A model generated the notes under the pieces. That model saw nothing but the letters and a program-made list of their open reading frames with translations. It did no database searches and was not told the DNA's origin. Positions 29,432 to 39,010 of a DNA stretch of 64,000 bases are shown piece after piece. Within the stretch, counting starts at the first letter, position 1. The number at the start of each line of letters is the position of its first letter. The stretch covers positions 1,185,691-1,249,690 of the forward strand of contig NC_026740.1 of NCBI RefSeq assembly GCF_000210295.1, written 5' to 3'. Origin of the DNA: Trypanosoma brucei gambiense DAL972 (taxonomy: Eukaryota > Euglenozoa > Kinetoplastea > Trypanosomatida > Trypanosomatidae). The position numbers and the translations under genes are program-made.

Positions 29432-29883
29432 GTGACCGCAGTGAATGCAACTCCACTGTTCCTCCTTTGCACGTTCCTGCTAACGAAACAGAAGGATAAA
29501 AACGAGACAAGGGTACAAGCAAAACGACAATACAACGTGGATTCGCTCAAGGCGAAGACAGTGTACGGGAGCATCCGAGTGCCTCAAAATCTCTGAGTTT
29601 GTATATCCCACACACAAAACAAAAATAACGGTGGACGGAGTGTAGGCGAAGGCCACAGCAAATAAAAAAAATGCAGACTGCCAACTGGAACAGCACATTC
29701 ACTACGCAAAATACCTCCTCAAAACGCCGCATCATCTGCTGTTAAAGCACACCCTTCTTGCCCCTTTTTAATGTCTTTTCCTGCTTCATTCACTCGTTCC
29801 ACACCCTCACGAGGCAAGGCACCCAATGACGCATTTGAAATGTGCAAATGCGAACGTTTCCCACTTGTTACATTCCTTCCCAA
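29432..29883. other. Intergenic region between DZIP1 and Cet1-like genes
   Basis: About 450 bases, T-rich on the minus strand; no gene seen. Confidence 0.6.
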
Positions 29884-32676
29884 TCATACACTACTACCAC
29901 CAGAACTCAAGTCAGTGACAGAAATATTGGCAACTTTCACGTCGGCACTGGCCTGTGCAACTCCCGTTGCCACATGCATAGGCGCAACACCGCTTCCCAA
30001 GCTCAATGGAGGAGAAGTTGCTGGGACGGGCACTGGAAGTGATGCAGCAAAGGGAGGTACTATCACCTTTGGCCCCGGTTGGTGTTGCTGCACAGGTACC
30101 GGAATCGCTCGTATCGCACTATTGGACGCCTCCAACCCTGCATTAGGGTGAGTACCGGGAGGCGAGACCGCAACGCCGGTAGTGGAAGCCAGTCCCGGCG
30201 GGCTCTCCGTTGGAGCCGTGGGCACAACGTTAGATTCTTTTGGGATTGCAAAATTAGTGCCTCCAGTGGGGGCATAACCGCGCCCTGTTGCACCGTTCCG
30301 GCCGCTATCAGTGATGCTGTCGTTCCTTAACCATTCCGGCGTACACGACGACGCGGCCGTCGACGGTTTAGAGGACGAAACCAAGTGTTGAACCACTTGA
30401 CAGTCCACGCCTGGAGCCGCAGTAGAGGGTTTAGGCCTTACCGATAGACTATCATCCAATAAAGAACTCTTCCCAGAGTTCTGTACCTGTCCCGGCGGTT
30501 TCAGCGTCGAGAAAAGCTGTGGAAGGGATCCCATGCTGGCCATTGAGGAGGCGCAGTTTGATACGATACATTTTGAAGGGCGGGCTGCGCTAGTGATTGG
30601 CATTACATCCACGGGTGCAACAACTCCGGCAGTGAGGTGAGAAGTGTTGTGAACCACCTCAGTGACTGTGTGTGGCTGCGGTTGCTGAGATAGGGAAGGA
30701 GGTGGTACCGAAGTGTGAGGCGCCGGTACAGTTTGGGGTTCTCCTTTCGTCACCTCTTGCTGTTGTTGCACCAGTGGCGCTGTCGCTGCCTGTGGTGCTG
30801 AAGGGAGCAGTTGCGGTTGCGGTTGCGGGGGCTGCGGCACCGCCGGTCGTGCACCAGGAAATGGCAACTGCTGTGGTACCGCCGACGGTGCATATATTTG
30901 GTTTGGTTCGACTAATGGATGCTGCTGCTGTATCGACGCTGGTGCCAGGGGCTGTTGAGCCGACGGTACATGCTGCGGGTTTGGTGCTTGCTGCGTTGCC
31001 AGATGAGTTGAAGTCTGCTGCGCGGTTTGTATTTTCGGTGATTCTATTGGTGGTGCTGTGACTGTCGTCAACCCCGTTATTGGCTGTCGTTGGTCTAACG
31101 ACGTACGCTGAGTTGCCGTTGGGAATGCATGTGTTTGGTAGTGTGGGTCCGAAGGGTGCTGTTGCACCATTTGCGCCGTGGCGGGGGGCACCTGCTGAGG
31201 TGCTAATGGTATCGTTGCAGAAGCCGTAGGATGTAGCGCAACAGGCTGCTGCAGAGGTAACTGCTGTGTTGCCGTTGGCAGCGTGCGCGTTTCGCGCTGC
31301 AGGTCTAATGGGTGCTGTTGCTGCATCAGAGGTTGTTGGGTCATTGCTACACACTGCGGGTTTAACTCTTGCACAGCTCTGAGTGGCTGTGTTTGCAACG
31401 GAGGCACTGATGTATTTGTGTCAGGTCCCACTTTCGCAGCGTTCGCTGAACCTACGTTAGCAGCGCTCGATAAGAGGGCAGATATTGCAGGTTTCTCGGC
31501 GTTACCCTGCTGCATTTCGTTCACAGTAAGCCACGACGGGGAAGCCGATGGTCCCGCAGCATTCCCACTCACTGATGTCGCAGGGAGTGCCGATTCAGAC
31601 TGCTTACCTTCCTTCAAACTTTTCACAACCTTCTGCAACTCTTCCACCTGTTTGACAAGTGCGCTGTTACTTGCTTCCTGTTGTCGTGTATTGTTGTACT
31701 GCTGCAGTGCTGCGACGTCGGGGACAACGGGAACAGCAAATAAAGATTGCTGTGAATTCCGATGCGGAAGAGCTGCAACGCCTGCAGCCTGCACTGTCGG
31801 CAGCCCCGGAAGAGTTGGCTCAGACTTCGTTTGCTCCAACTTCTGCTGTTGTGGCGATATTGGCTGTCCAGCCTGGACATCGGCTTTCCCACCTTCTGCT
31901 GAGGGCGGTACTGGAGAGGCCGGCTTCTGCCCAATCAGTGCCGCCTGCATCATCATCATCATACCTTCACGCTGCAGACGATCGTTTCTATCTCTTTCCT
32001 TCTCGAGGAGTTGCTCTATCGAACTCAGTTTATCCTGCAATTGGTGCATTTTAAGGTCATAATCTGTCTTCCACTGCTCTGGTTGTCGTGGTGGCTCCAG
32101 CGCGGTTTGTGGTTGTTGCTGTGGTTGAACCTGTACTAACGGCGATTCTACTGCAGGCTTCATCATATGACGCTTTCGTATGTGTGATTGTAATGACTCG
32201 CACTTTCCATACATTTCGCCGCACTGTGGACATATATATGTTGAACCCGCCGTCGCGTTTCTTCCTGCCCTATTATATTCGTATGCCAACAACGTGCGGC
32301 GTTGTGCCTTCACCTCTTTCCTCAAAACGCTGTTTTCCTGATTCAACCGGTCGCATTCCTGTTTCAGTGAATCAACGCCTTGCTGAGACTCTTGCATGCG
32401 CTCGTTAAGTTTTACGTTTATCTTTGCGAGACACTCTTGCGAGCAGACCAAATACTGAATAACCAGTTGACAAAGTGTGTAAAGATGGATAAAGTGGTCG
32501 GGGGTAAACATCGCCGCCTCATCACGTGTTAGGCGAGCGAACGCGATGTTTTCCACCACCCGCTGTAAAGTATCCACGTTGGTGTCTTTTATGAGACGCT
32601 GAATGTCAATACTTACCAGCACACCCCAATCCAGGCGTTCACTTCCTTGTACAAACTGAAAGTCGAGTGCCGTCAT
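29884..32676 (-). CDS. DZIP1: DZIP1 (Iguana)-like ciliary zinc-finger protein
   Basis: 930 residues. The N-terminal 80 residues match the DZIP1 N-terminal domain (RLDWGVLVSIDIQRLIKDTN, then LCQLVIQYLVCSQECL). A coiled coil at about 90-125 follows, then one C2H2 finger at 147-170 (YICPQCGEMYGKCESLQSHI, ending RKRH) and a second short coiled coil. The remaining ~650 residues are Gln/Pro/Ala-rich and look disordered. In animals DZIP1/DZIP1L sit at the basal body and ciliary transition zone and affect Hedgehog signalling; in a flagellate a basal body or transition-zone role is the natural inference. The low-complexity tail creates long spurious frames on the other strand. Confidence 0.82.
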   Translation of the reverse strand: MTALDFQFVQGSERLDWGVLVSIDIQRLIKDTNVDTLQRVVENIAFARLTRDEAAMFTPDHFIHLYTLCQLVIQYLVCSQECLAKINVKLNERMQESQQGVDSLKQECDRLNQENSVLRKEVKAQRRTLLAYEYNRAGRNATAGSTYICPQCGEMYGKCESLQSHIRKRHMMKPAVESPLVQVQPQQQPQTALEPPRQPEQWKTDYDLKMHQLQDKLSSIEQLLEKERDRNDRLQREGMMMMMQAALIGQKPASPVPPSAEGGKADVQAGQPISPQQQKLEQTKSEPTLPGLPTVQAAGVAALPHRNSQQSLFAVPVVPDVAALQQYNNTRQQEASNSALVKQVEELQKVVKSLKEGKQSESALPATSVSGNAAGPSASPSWLTVNEMQQGNAEKPAISALLSSAANVGSANAAKVGPDTNTSVPPLQTQPLRAVQELNPQCVAMTQQPLMQQQHPLDLQRETRTLPTATQQLPLQQPVALHPTASATIPLAPQQVPPATAQMVQQHPSDPHYQTHAFPTATQRTSLDQRQPITGLTTVTAPPIESPKIQTAQQTSTHLATQQAPNPQHVPSAQQPLAPASIQQQHPLVEPNQIYAPSAVPQQLPFPGARPAVPQPPQPQPQLLPSAPQAATAPLVQQQQEVTKGEPQTVPAPHTSVPPPSLSQQPQPHTVTEVVHNTSHLTAGVVAPVDVMPITSAARPSKCIVSNCASSMASMGSLPQLFSTLKPPGQVQNSGKSSLLDDSLSVRPKPSTAAPGVDCQVVQHLVSSSKPSTAASSCTPEWLRNDSITDSGRNGATGRGYAPTGGTNFAIPKESNVVPTAPTESPPGLASTTGVAVSPPGTHPNAGLEASNSAIRAIPVPVQQHQPGPKVIVPPFAASLPVPVPATSPPLSLGSGVAPMHVATGVAQASADVKVANISVTDLSSGGSSV

Positions 32677-33309
32677 TCCTTTCTATTATGCTGTTGCTTC
32701 TATGGTTGTAAAAGTAAGCTCAAATATTATTGTTATTCCCCGCTCCCTCCCTGCTTCACACTTCCACAACAACTTATGGGTGTCTCGCTTCGACCCAAAT
32801 CCGTGTGACTCACCCAGTTGGTGTTTAACAGCTTACTACCTTGTTTTCCTTTACCTGGTAATGATGCGCCACTTCGATAGGAAAGATATGAATGACGACT
32901 GTGAAAAATTATCAAAACAGGAGTAATCTCCCATAACAAAAATAGAAACACTGTAATAATGAGTTTACGCGACAGTGAAGCAGTTGAGGCCCTACGGCTG
33001 CGGGCTTCCAGTGTGCCTACCGCCAGGTCCTCAAAAATACCTTCTGGACTACCCTACGCCGAAGTCAGCCGCCATCCAAATCCTTTTGTTCGAGTCCCTT
33101 CCTGCAGAACAAAAAATAACTAAGTACAAAAAACTCAGCTACTCAAGGCCTGCACTTTCATTCCTTGTCGCAGAGGGGTATTAAGTGTACGTTACACGCG
33201 TGTTAATTGTGAGTGCATGACTGCAACTACAGCTGCGGCCCCAGGAATTACTTTGTTTTCCTCACCTCTCCCCTCCCACATTTGCGCCACTCTTTGCACA
33301 TCATCACTA
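32677..33309. other. Intergenic region between UTP25 and DZIP1 genes
   Basis: About 630 bases; T/C-rich with no supported gene. Confidence 0.6.
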
Positions 33310-35877
33310 CTAGTTTGTTACGAAGGAATACGCTTCCGCCTCGCGTTCCACCAGCTGTCGTGCACGCGCCGTTCCCACTAGCCTGTTCAGTTCATGAGAG
33401 TCGTATCTGCAAAAGAGAGTGAGCGAGAAGGCGTTTGGCGACGTGGCCACAAGGCGCCCAACAAGCGAGACGTAGAAGCTAGAGAATACAGGTGGGCTAT
33501 AGAACACGATGATTTCCGCATGTTTCACGAAATACCTCCTGAAAAAGTAGAAACGCTCCGTGACTAGCAGAAGTGGTCGCTCCAAATCGGTGAACTGCCC
33601 CAGTGACTTGCGCTGTTGCCGAAGAGAGGTGTACTCGCATATGGCTGCGAAGCTGTCGCGATGCTCGCGTATCATATAGTTTCGGATGCGAACGTAGTCA
33701 AAGTAGGAGGGAACGAATATGATCGTACGCACATCACGAGAAACAGGCGGTAATATCTTGGTTGGAAGCACCTCGCGCGTGAAAAAGTCAAAGCGCGCGT
33801 CATCGCAGGATTCCACAGAACTTCCTGGATCGAAGCGAAGAAAGTGCTGTCTCACGGGCACCATAATTTGCTGGAGCACACCTGTTTCCTCCCTCCGATG
33901 CAGCGACACGCGACCAGAGTTGTTCACAAACGTGCGAAAAGTGGAAAGAAGGACGGCATTTGTCACATTGCTTGAAATAATAGTCTGCCGATGGCGTCCG
34001 CTCTGTCCAGCAAGCGCCCAGGCATAAACACGACGCAAGTCAGATAATCCGTATGTTGTGTCGCGTGGGCGTTTATTCAGCAAACCGAGTACCTCCATCA
34101 CATGCTGCCAGTTCTGCATCAACAAAACATGAGCTTCATCGATAAGGCAAACTTCAATAGAGGAAAGTGACACGGAGGCGTCGCCATTCCGTTCGAGACG
34201 CCGCCGCAACCCCAACGGGGAACAGATAATCATATCACTGTTCAACGGGTGAGTGTATACTCGCACACGACTTGGTTCAATTCGCAAACCCACACAAAAA
34301 GAATCATCAATATTGCCGGCAAACTGTCGTTGGTAGTCACGGGGGCGGCGTGAGAAAGTTGGATCCATTGCCTCCGCAAGCTCAGTGAAGTCTTCGTCAA
34401 ATGTAGCGAGCCTCGGACAGTCCTCAGGGATAGCACGAAGCAACTCTATCAGCGTGGTCACATATTCGTGAGCAATGTTGCGCATTGGGAGCATAATGAG
34501 CAATCGCGTTTTTCCAAAACCACGGTCTCGCAGTTCATACTCCCCATCCTCACCGTCACTATCATCCAGATTCTTGCTCGACACCGCGCTGCTGCCTTTA
34601 ACCTTCTTCTTGGAGTTTTTTCTTTTCTGACGCTTCTTTTCATGTAGAAAGGCTTCGTGTAAGACCATAACTGCACGTGCCTTGTACCAATGGTTGAGAG
34701 CGTGAAGCAGAAACACTTCTCGACGTGCCTCAGCGTTCTCAGCCGAACGACAACAGTCCATGACATCGGGGTAGCCCTGCAGAAGGTCCAACAGCCCCCG
34801 CTGTTCCGCCGTCATAGGTCCGCGAGACTTCGCCGCACGGTAATCCAACCATTTGTTCCAAAGTGTTTCGTGCATGTACGGCGGCCTCTTATCGAGTTTT
34901 TGTGGTGCTGAGGCAGTTCCTTGCCATCCAACGCGAAAGGGTTCATGGATGAGGTGCTCCATAGCGTGCGCCGAAGCTGATACCGCAATCTGTCCGTATT
35001 CAGTATGATATTTTTGTTTTAACAGCTGCATCGGTGATCTGTCAATGCCTCCATGCTTATCGATATGATACTTTGTGAACCACGGATCATCCTCGCGTAC
35101 GACGCGTTGCAGTGCCTCAAACTTCGCTGTACCCAAGTGAAACTGCGGTAGAAGTTGGACCTTCTCCTCCTCAAATTTCTGTTGATCTCCGTCTCCTTCC
35201 TCGTCATCCTCGTATGCGTCCTCCTTTCCGCTATCCTCTCCTTCTTCGTCCTCCTCAGACTCTTCCATTGACATTACATCCTCTGCATCATCCCCTTCTA
35301 GTGAGCCACCCTCCGTCCCAACCTCTTGTCCATCGCTCTCAATTGCGTAACTGTTTTCCTCCTCAAGTTCCTCAAGTTCTTCTTCCTCGTCTTCCTCTTC
35401 ATCCTGTGGAAGGAATGTCCTCCAGTCGTCATCCCCACCATCCGACGGTACTGTGTCGTTCACGGCGGTTGTATCCACGTTACTCAAATCATTGTCACGC
35501 TGATTTTCAACACCTTTACGCTTACTGTTGTTACCGTTATTATTGTCATTACCATTGTGACTATTATTACGACCGCGTTTCACTGCCCGGCCTCCATCGG
35601 CTATTCCCAGCACGCGACGCAGTGCCAAAAGGGACTTTTCCTCCTTACGTGCCTCCAGTTCCGAGTCAGTGGAAGCCGCCTCACTCTCACTGCTGCTGCT
35701 GCTGCTGATCGCAGCGAGTTCCTCAGCTTCACGCTTGGCCGCGTAGTAATCGACTAGTTCATTATGCTTTAAACGTCGTTCTTCTTTGGAAGCACCCTTT
35801 GTACCTCGACGACGGTGAGTGGCAAGGCGCTTCTGCTTGTTCTTAAGCCTCTTAAAAAAGCCGCCCGGCTTTCCCAT
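33310..35877 (-). CDS. UTP25: UTP25 / digestive-organ expansion factor homologue
   Basis: 855 residues. A basic N-terminus (KPGGFFKRLKNKQKRLATHR) is followed by Ser/Glu/Asp-rich low-complexity blocks to about residue 240. The conserved UTP25 body then runs from PPYMHETLWNKWLDYRAAKS to the end: GFGKTRLLIMLPMRN, SDMIICSPLGLRRRLE, SSIEVCLIDEAHVLLMQNW, RTIIFVPSYFDYVRIRNYM and SLVGRLVATS. The fold resembles a DEAD-box helicase, but the Walker A (here DRGFGKTR) and DEAD (here DEAH-like LIDEAHV) motifs are altered, as in other UTP25 proteins. It is an SSU processome factor for early 18S rRNA cleavages in the nucleolus. Confidence 0.92.
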   Translation of the reverse strand: MGKPGGFFKRLKNKQKRLATHRRRGTKGASKEERRLKHNELVDYYAAKREAEELAAISSSSSSESEAASTDSELEARKEEKSLLALRRVLGIADGGRAVKRGRNNSHNGNDNNNGNNSKRKGVENQRDNDLSNVDTTAVNDTVPSDGGDDDWRTFLPQDEEEDEEEELEELEEENSYAIESDGQEVGTEGGSLEGDDAEDVMSMEESEEDEEGEDSGKEDAYEDDEEGDGDQQKFEEEKVQLLPQFHLGTAKFEALQRVVREDDPWFTKYHIDKHGGIDRSPMQLLKQKYHTEYGQIAVSASAHAMEHLIHEPFRVGWQGTASAPQKLDKRPPYMHETLWNKWLDYRAAKSRGPMTAEQRGLLDLLQGYPDVMDCCRSAENAEARREVFLLHALNHWYKARAVMVLHEAFLHEKKRQKRKNSKKKVKGSSAVSSKNLDDSDGEDGEYELRDRGFGKTRLLIMLPMRNIAHEYVTTLIELLRAIPEDCPRLATFDEDFTELAEAMDPTFSRRPRDYQRQFAGNIDDSFCVGLRIEPSRVRVYTHPLNSDMIICSPLGLRRRLERNGDASVSLSSIEVCLIDEAHVLLMQNWQHVMEVLGLLNKRPRDTTYGLSDLRRVYAWALAGQSGRHRQTIISSNVTNAVLLSTFRTFVNNSGRVSLHRREETGVLQQIMVPVRQHFLRFDPGSSVESCDDARFDFFTREVLPTKILPPVSRDVRTIIFVPSYFDYVRIRNYMIREHRDSFAAICEYTSLRQQRKSLGQFTDLERPLLLVTERFYFFRRYFVKHAEIIVFYSPPVFSSFYVSLVGRLVATSPNAFSLTLFCRYDSHELNRLVGTARARQLVEREAEAYSFVTN

Positions 35878-36217
35878 GCGTTATCACTTATTACGAGGAA
35901 ACAGGTATCTCCCGGAAGCGGTCCTTTTTCCTTGGATCCCACTCTTTTCTCCTCTTTATTCCTCACACGCGTGAGCCGATGCGCTGCTCAGTCGCTGTGT
36001 CAACAACCGAGGAGGGAGAATAACGGATTAGTAAAACAAGAAAATAGGAAAAAAAGGGACGGGTTAATCTTATATTTCAATCGAAGAAAAATCCCAACAA
36101 CAATACTGCAAATCGCCATTTGTCGCGAGAGTGAAGGCTTATCGCCTGAATCATGCCCCTCGTGGTCCCACACCCTTTTCAACCTAGCAAAAACGACTTA
36201 CCTTCATTCCGCGTACC
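35878..36217. other. Intergenic region between VMA22-like and UTP25 genes
   Basis: 340 bases with pyrimidine tracts on the minus strand; no gene seen. Confidence 0.6.
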
Positions 36218-36697
36218 CTAAGTTACTGGAACTGTAGCGGCTGCCGTTATCGCTTCCTCCTGAGCCTGAATGACCTTTACACAGGCATTAACCACACCCC
36301 TAAAGTGCTGCTGGCACTCCCTCAGTGCCTCTGATGGGGCAACTGCAAACCATTTGGCAGGATCTTCTCCTGCGCTGTCTCCGCAGTTAACTAGCTTCCA
36401 CACTGCACAGTCGTCATTGTCGTCGCTAATTGCGGCAGCGCCCGCACCGGCATCACCGCCGTTGCCACCGTCGTTCATCTCACGGACAATGCAATATTGA
36501 GGCTTTACGGCACCAGCTGCTGTTGGAACAGCTTCCCACGCCAAAAGTAATCCGGTGCGGTCCATTTGTCTTTGGGCGTTGCTAAACGAGAAGTGCGCAT
36601 GCTGGAGCATGCGGTGTAGGATGGTGCGAGAATCTTCCAACAACTGCAATTTGCTCATCGCCTTTTCGAATTTGCTGTCAGAGAGACTCGGGTTCAT
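36218..36697 (-). CDS. VMA22/CCDC115-like V-ATPase assembly factor (tentative)
   Basis: 159 residues. It has the layout of CCDC115/Vma22: a helical N-terminal segment (LQLLEDSRTILHRMLQHAHF), an SNAQRQM block like the family's short central motif, a variable low-complexity middle (GGNGGDAGAGAAA), then DPAKWFAVAPSEALRECQQH followed by a C-terminal helix. The D-P-x-x-W-F-x-x-x-P-x-x-L-R pattern is the best match to human CCDC115. In yeast Vma22 works in the ER with Vma12 and Vma21 to assemble the V-ATPase Vo sector. The resemblance is short, so this could be another small helical protein. Confidence 0.58.
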   Translation of the reverse strand: MNPSLSDSKFEKAMSKLQLLEDSRTILHRMLQHAHFSFSNAQRQMDRTGLLLAWEAVPTAAGAVKPQYCIVREMNDGGNGGDAGAGAAAISDDNDDCAVWKLVNCGDSAGEDPAKWFAVAPSEALRECQQHFRGVVNACVKVIQAQEEAITAAATVPVT

Positions 36698-37361
36698 TGT
36701 AGTCTTGTTAACTCCTCATGCATTAACTGGAAGAAAATACTCCGTTATGCCCTCTAGTTGACAACGACGAAAGGAAATGAGAGAAAGGAGTATGGGAAAG
36801 CTGCGTCTTTTACCTTCCTGCAATCAGGTGCATTACAATCTTTAAAAAATTTAACACGATGACGTACCACATTTCCTCAATGGAATGCTCGCGGCAAATC
36901 CCCCCATTATGCATAAAATTCGTTTCACCCATCACCTTCCCAACTATCACAACCAGCGGTTGGCAGTCAGAAAAGTTGTTTTCCTCCCCTTATTCCCGTT
37001 CGTTCCCTTCAACCCTGCACATCATCAAGGTTGTTTCCCTTACTTGCGACACATATTTGTCAACATGGACCAATTTCCCCTCACTGCCACGATTTTTAGA
37101 CACCCATTGGACCCTCTGTCACCTTATGTGCCGACAATAGTTGCGAGATGTGCGCCCCCTTTCGAATCCTTAGGCGGCACGCACAATTCATTGAAGGCTG
37201 CTTCCACTGTTGGATATCACGAAAATAAATACAGTGGTAACGGTTAAAGAAACTAGCGCTCGCGTTGAATAGAATGACAGTGGCAACAACAATAACGAGA
37301 AATATAGTTTTAATTAATAGTAAACATAAAACTTAGGGACACGATAAAGAACGGACGATAA
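36698..37361. other. Intergenic region between MATH-like and VMA22-like genes
   Basis: About 660 bases. Small plus-strand frames of about 90-120 codons around 36.86-37.25 kb lie opposite the direction of transcription and show no family likeness. Confidence 0.55.
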
Positions 37362-38354
37362 CTAGGTTGCCAGTCGGTGTTGCTCGTGGCGCTCGTCCAT
37401 TACTACGTAGGTTTCCTTCTTATTGCCCACTCTTACCATTTCCAGTGGTTCCTCCAGACTGCTATCACCCTCCCCCGACCCCGCGTGTCGTTGCTGCGCC
37501 GCACAACTCAAAAAATTAAGTGCATCCAAGGGGTTACCAACATCCTGCAGTTGAAAAAAAACACGCAATGTGCCAGTTCGACCGATGGCTTTCAGTACCT
37601 TCTCTTTGGAGATCACTATAGTCCGTGTCCCGCCTTCTGCGCTCATTGGCAGCTCAGCAATACATCCACCTTTCTCATCCAATAACTTCAAACTGTGCGG
37701 TGGTACGATGCCGTTACGACCTAGTGCAAACAAAACAAACTCCTTTACGTCGTCAACATTGTACACACCGACAACGTCCGTGGTGCCTGTCTCTCGCTTG
37801 GCCTCCAGCCTAATAAAAATAAGGTTGCGACTCAGCACAAATCCTCCTGAAGTAAATGGGTTGAGGACTTGTTGGAAGAAACGCGGAATGCTCCACGTGA
37901 CATTCAGCGTACCGATACCAGCCGAGGGCAACTTCTGATGCTCCAGTGTAATCACATCATCATCAAAGTGGAGGTGCAAAATTATCGTGCCATCGCTGCA
38001 GACAAAATCTAACATGTCATTTTGATGGCAGGTGTTCCAGTGCCCACATCGTTCGGCAGTAGGAGGAATGGTGTGGGCAGTGTGTTGTCTCATGTAGGCA
38101 CCATCGCTGTTGACAAAATAGTATGAGTACTTTGGGATCGCTACACTTTTGTAATGCATGTAGACACCAATATTACCCTTTTCTGTAATTGCTATGTGGA
38201 GGTGAAACTTCACCTGAGTGAAACAAGTGACGTTTGCACTGTCCAATGTGGTCCCGGGTCCATATTTACAAAAGTCTTTGATAGTCCAAATAAAGTGCCG
38301 ACCTGACTTGTCAGCGGCCCGCATAACACCATAACGCTTTTTAAAGAAACCCAT
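37362..38354 (-). CDS. MATH (TRAF-like) domain protein, tentative
   Basis: 330 residues. The first 135 residues resemble a MATH/TRAF beta-sandwich: RHFIWTIKDFCKYGPG, then VKFHLHIAITEKGNIGVYMH, then HWNTCHQNDMLDFVCSDGTI, with the family's W-x-I-x-x-F opening. The rest is beta-rich and unassigned (residues 150-290, including VYNVDDVKEFVLFALG and TRTIVISKEKVLKAIG), with a polar C-terminal tail. No BTB, RING or protease domain is fused. MATH domains usually bind short peptides in partners. The assignment rests on pattern only. Confidence 0.5.
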   Translation of the reverse strand: MGFFKKRYGVMRAADKSGRHFIWTIKDFCKYGPGTTLDSANVTCFTQVKFHLHIAITEKGNIGVYMHYKSVAIPKYSYYFVNSDGAYMRQHTAHTIPPTAERCGHWNTCHQNDMLDFVCSDGTIILHLHFDDDVITLEHQKLPSAGIGTLNVTWSIPRFFQQVLNPFTSGGFVLSRNLIFIRLEAKRETGTTDVVGVYNVDDVKEFVLFALGRNGIVPPHSLKLLDEKGGCIAELPMSAEGGTRTIVISKEKVLKAIGRTGTLRVFFQLQDVGNPLDALNFLSCAAQQRHAGSGEGDSSLEEPLEMVRVGNKKETYVVMDERHEQHRLAT

Positions 38355-39010
38355 CTATTCAGTTCCGTCCGTAGCCTTGTTGCGGTTCCTCCAATTTCCC
38401 CCTTAAACCGATTTTACCTCCGCTTCGTTGTTTCCTTCTTTGCTTGTAACTGGTAGCCACCCGTTTTCTTGTACACTTACGTCAATATATATATATATAT
38501 ATATATATGTTTATTATGTCGAATATATGTAACGTAATGTCGCGAGTACAAGTTATCTGCAAACACCGCTTTTCGTCGCCACCTCCTTTTGCTTAACCTT
38601 TTGCTTCACACGCCTCTCACAAATACAACGAAATGAAGGGGAAGTCAAAAATAGAAACGTTTTTCGTGCGCTTAAATAGACGCATGGAGAACCACGGGAT
38701 CTTACAGCCGTTGTAGGCACTCTACACAAATTGTAGTGTGCGTATAACACTTGGTATACGGTGTCAACATCTAACGTTTTTCACAATCTATCCTACTGTT
38801 TATTTTCATCTACCTGTCCTTCTAACAACCCTGTCCATATTACGAGGAAGCACCAGGACGAGATGCTCCGCCCACGAACAGAGACATGAATGCCAACAGT
38901 ACCATGGTGAAGTTCTACGGGTTCCATTAAGTAGCACAACCCTCGCAACACCCACTATCACAAACGCATGCACACGTGGACTAAAAAGCCGGCAGGCCAC
39001 CATGCACTTT
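38355..39010. other. Intergenic region between repeat-protein and MATH-like genes
   Basis: About 650 bases with an (AT)n tract at 38486-38508. No gene seen. Confidence 0.65.
38486..38508. repeat. (AT)n microsatellite
   Basis: An alternating AT tract in the 5' region of the MATH-like gene (minus strand). Confidence 0.9.

Noticed and set aside
30659..32062. Long plus- and minus-strand frames (up to 259 codons) over the DZIP1-like gene
   Set aside because: Shadows caused by the Gln/Pro/Ala-rich repeat composition of the real gene.
35112..35757. 198- and 143-codon plus-strand frames over UTP25
   Set aside because: Mirror images of its acidic and serine-rich low-complexity blocks.
36859..37247. 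Plus-strand frames of 93 and 120 codons
   Set aside because: Against the direction of the run, no motif, and located in the intergenic region.
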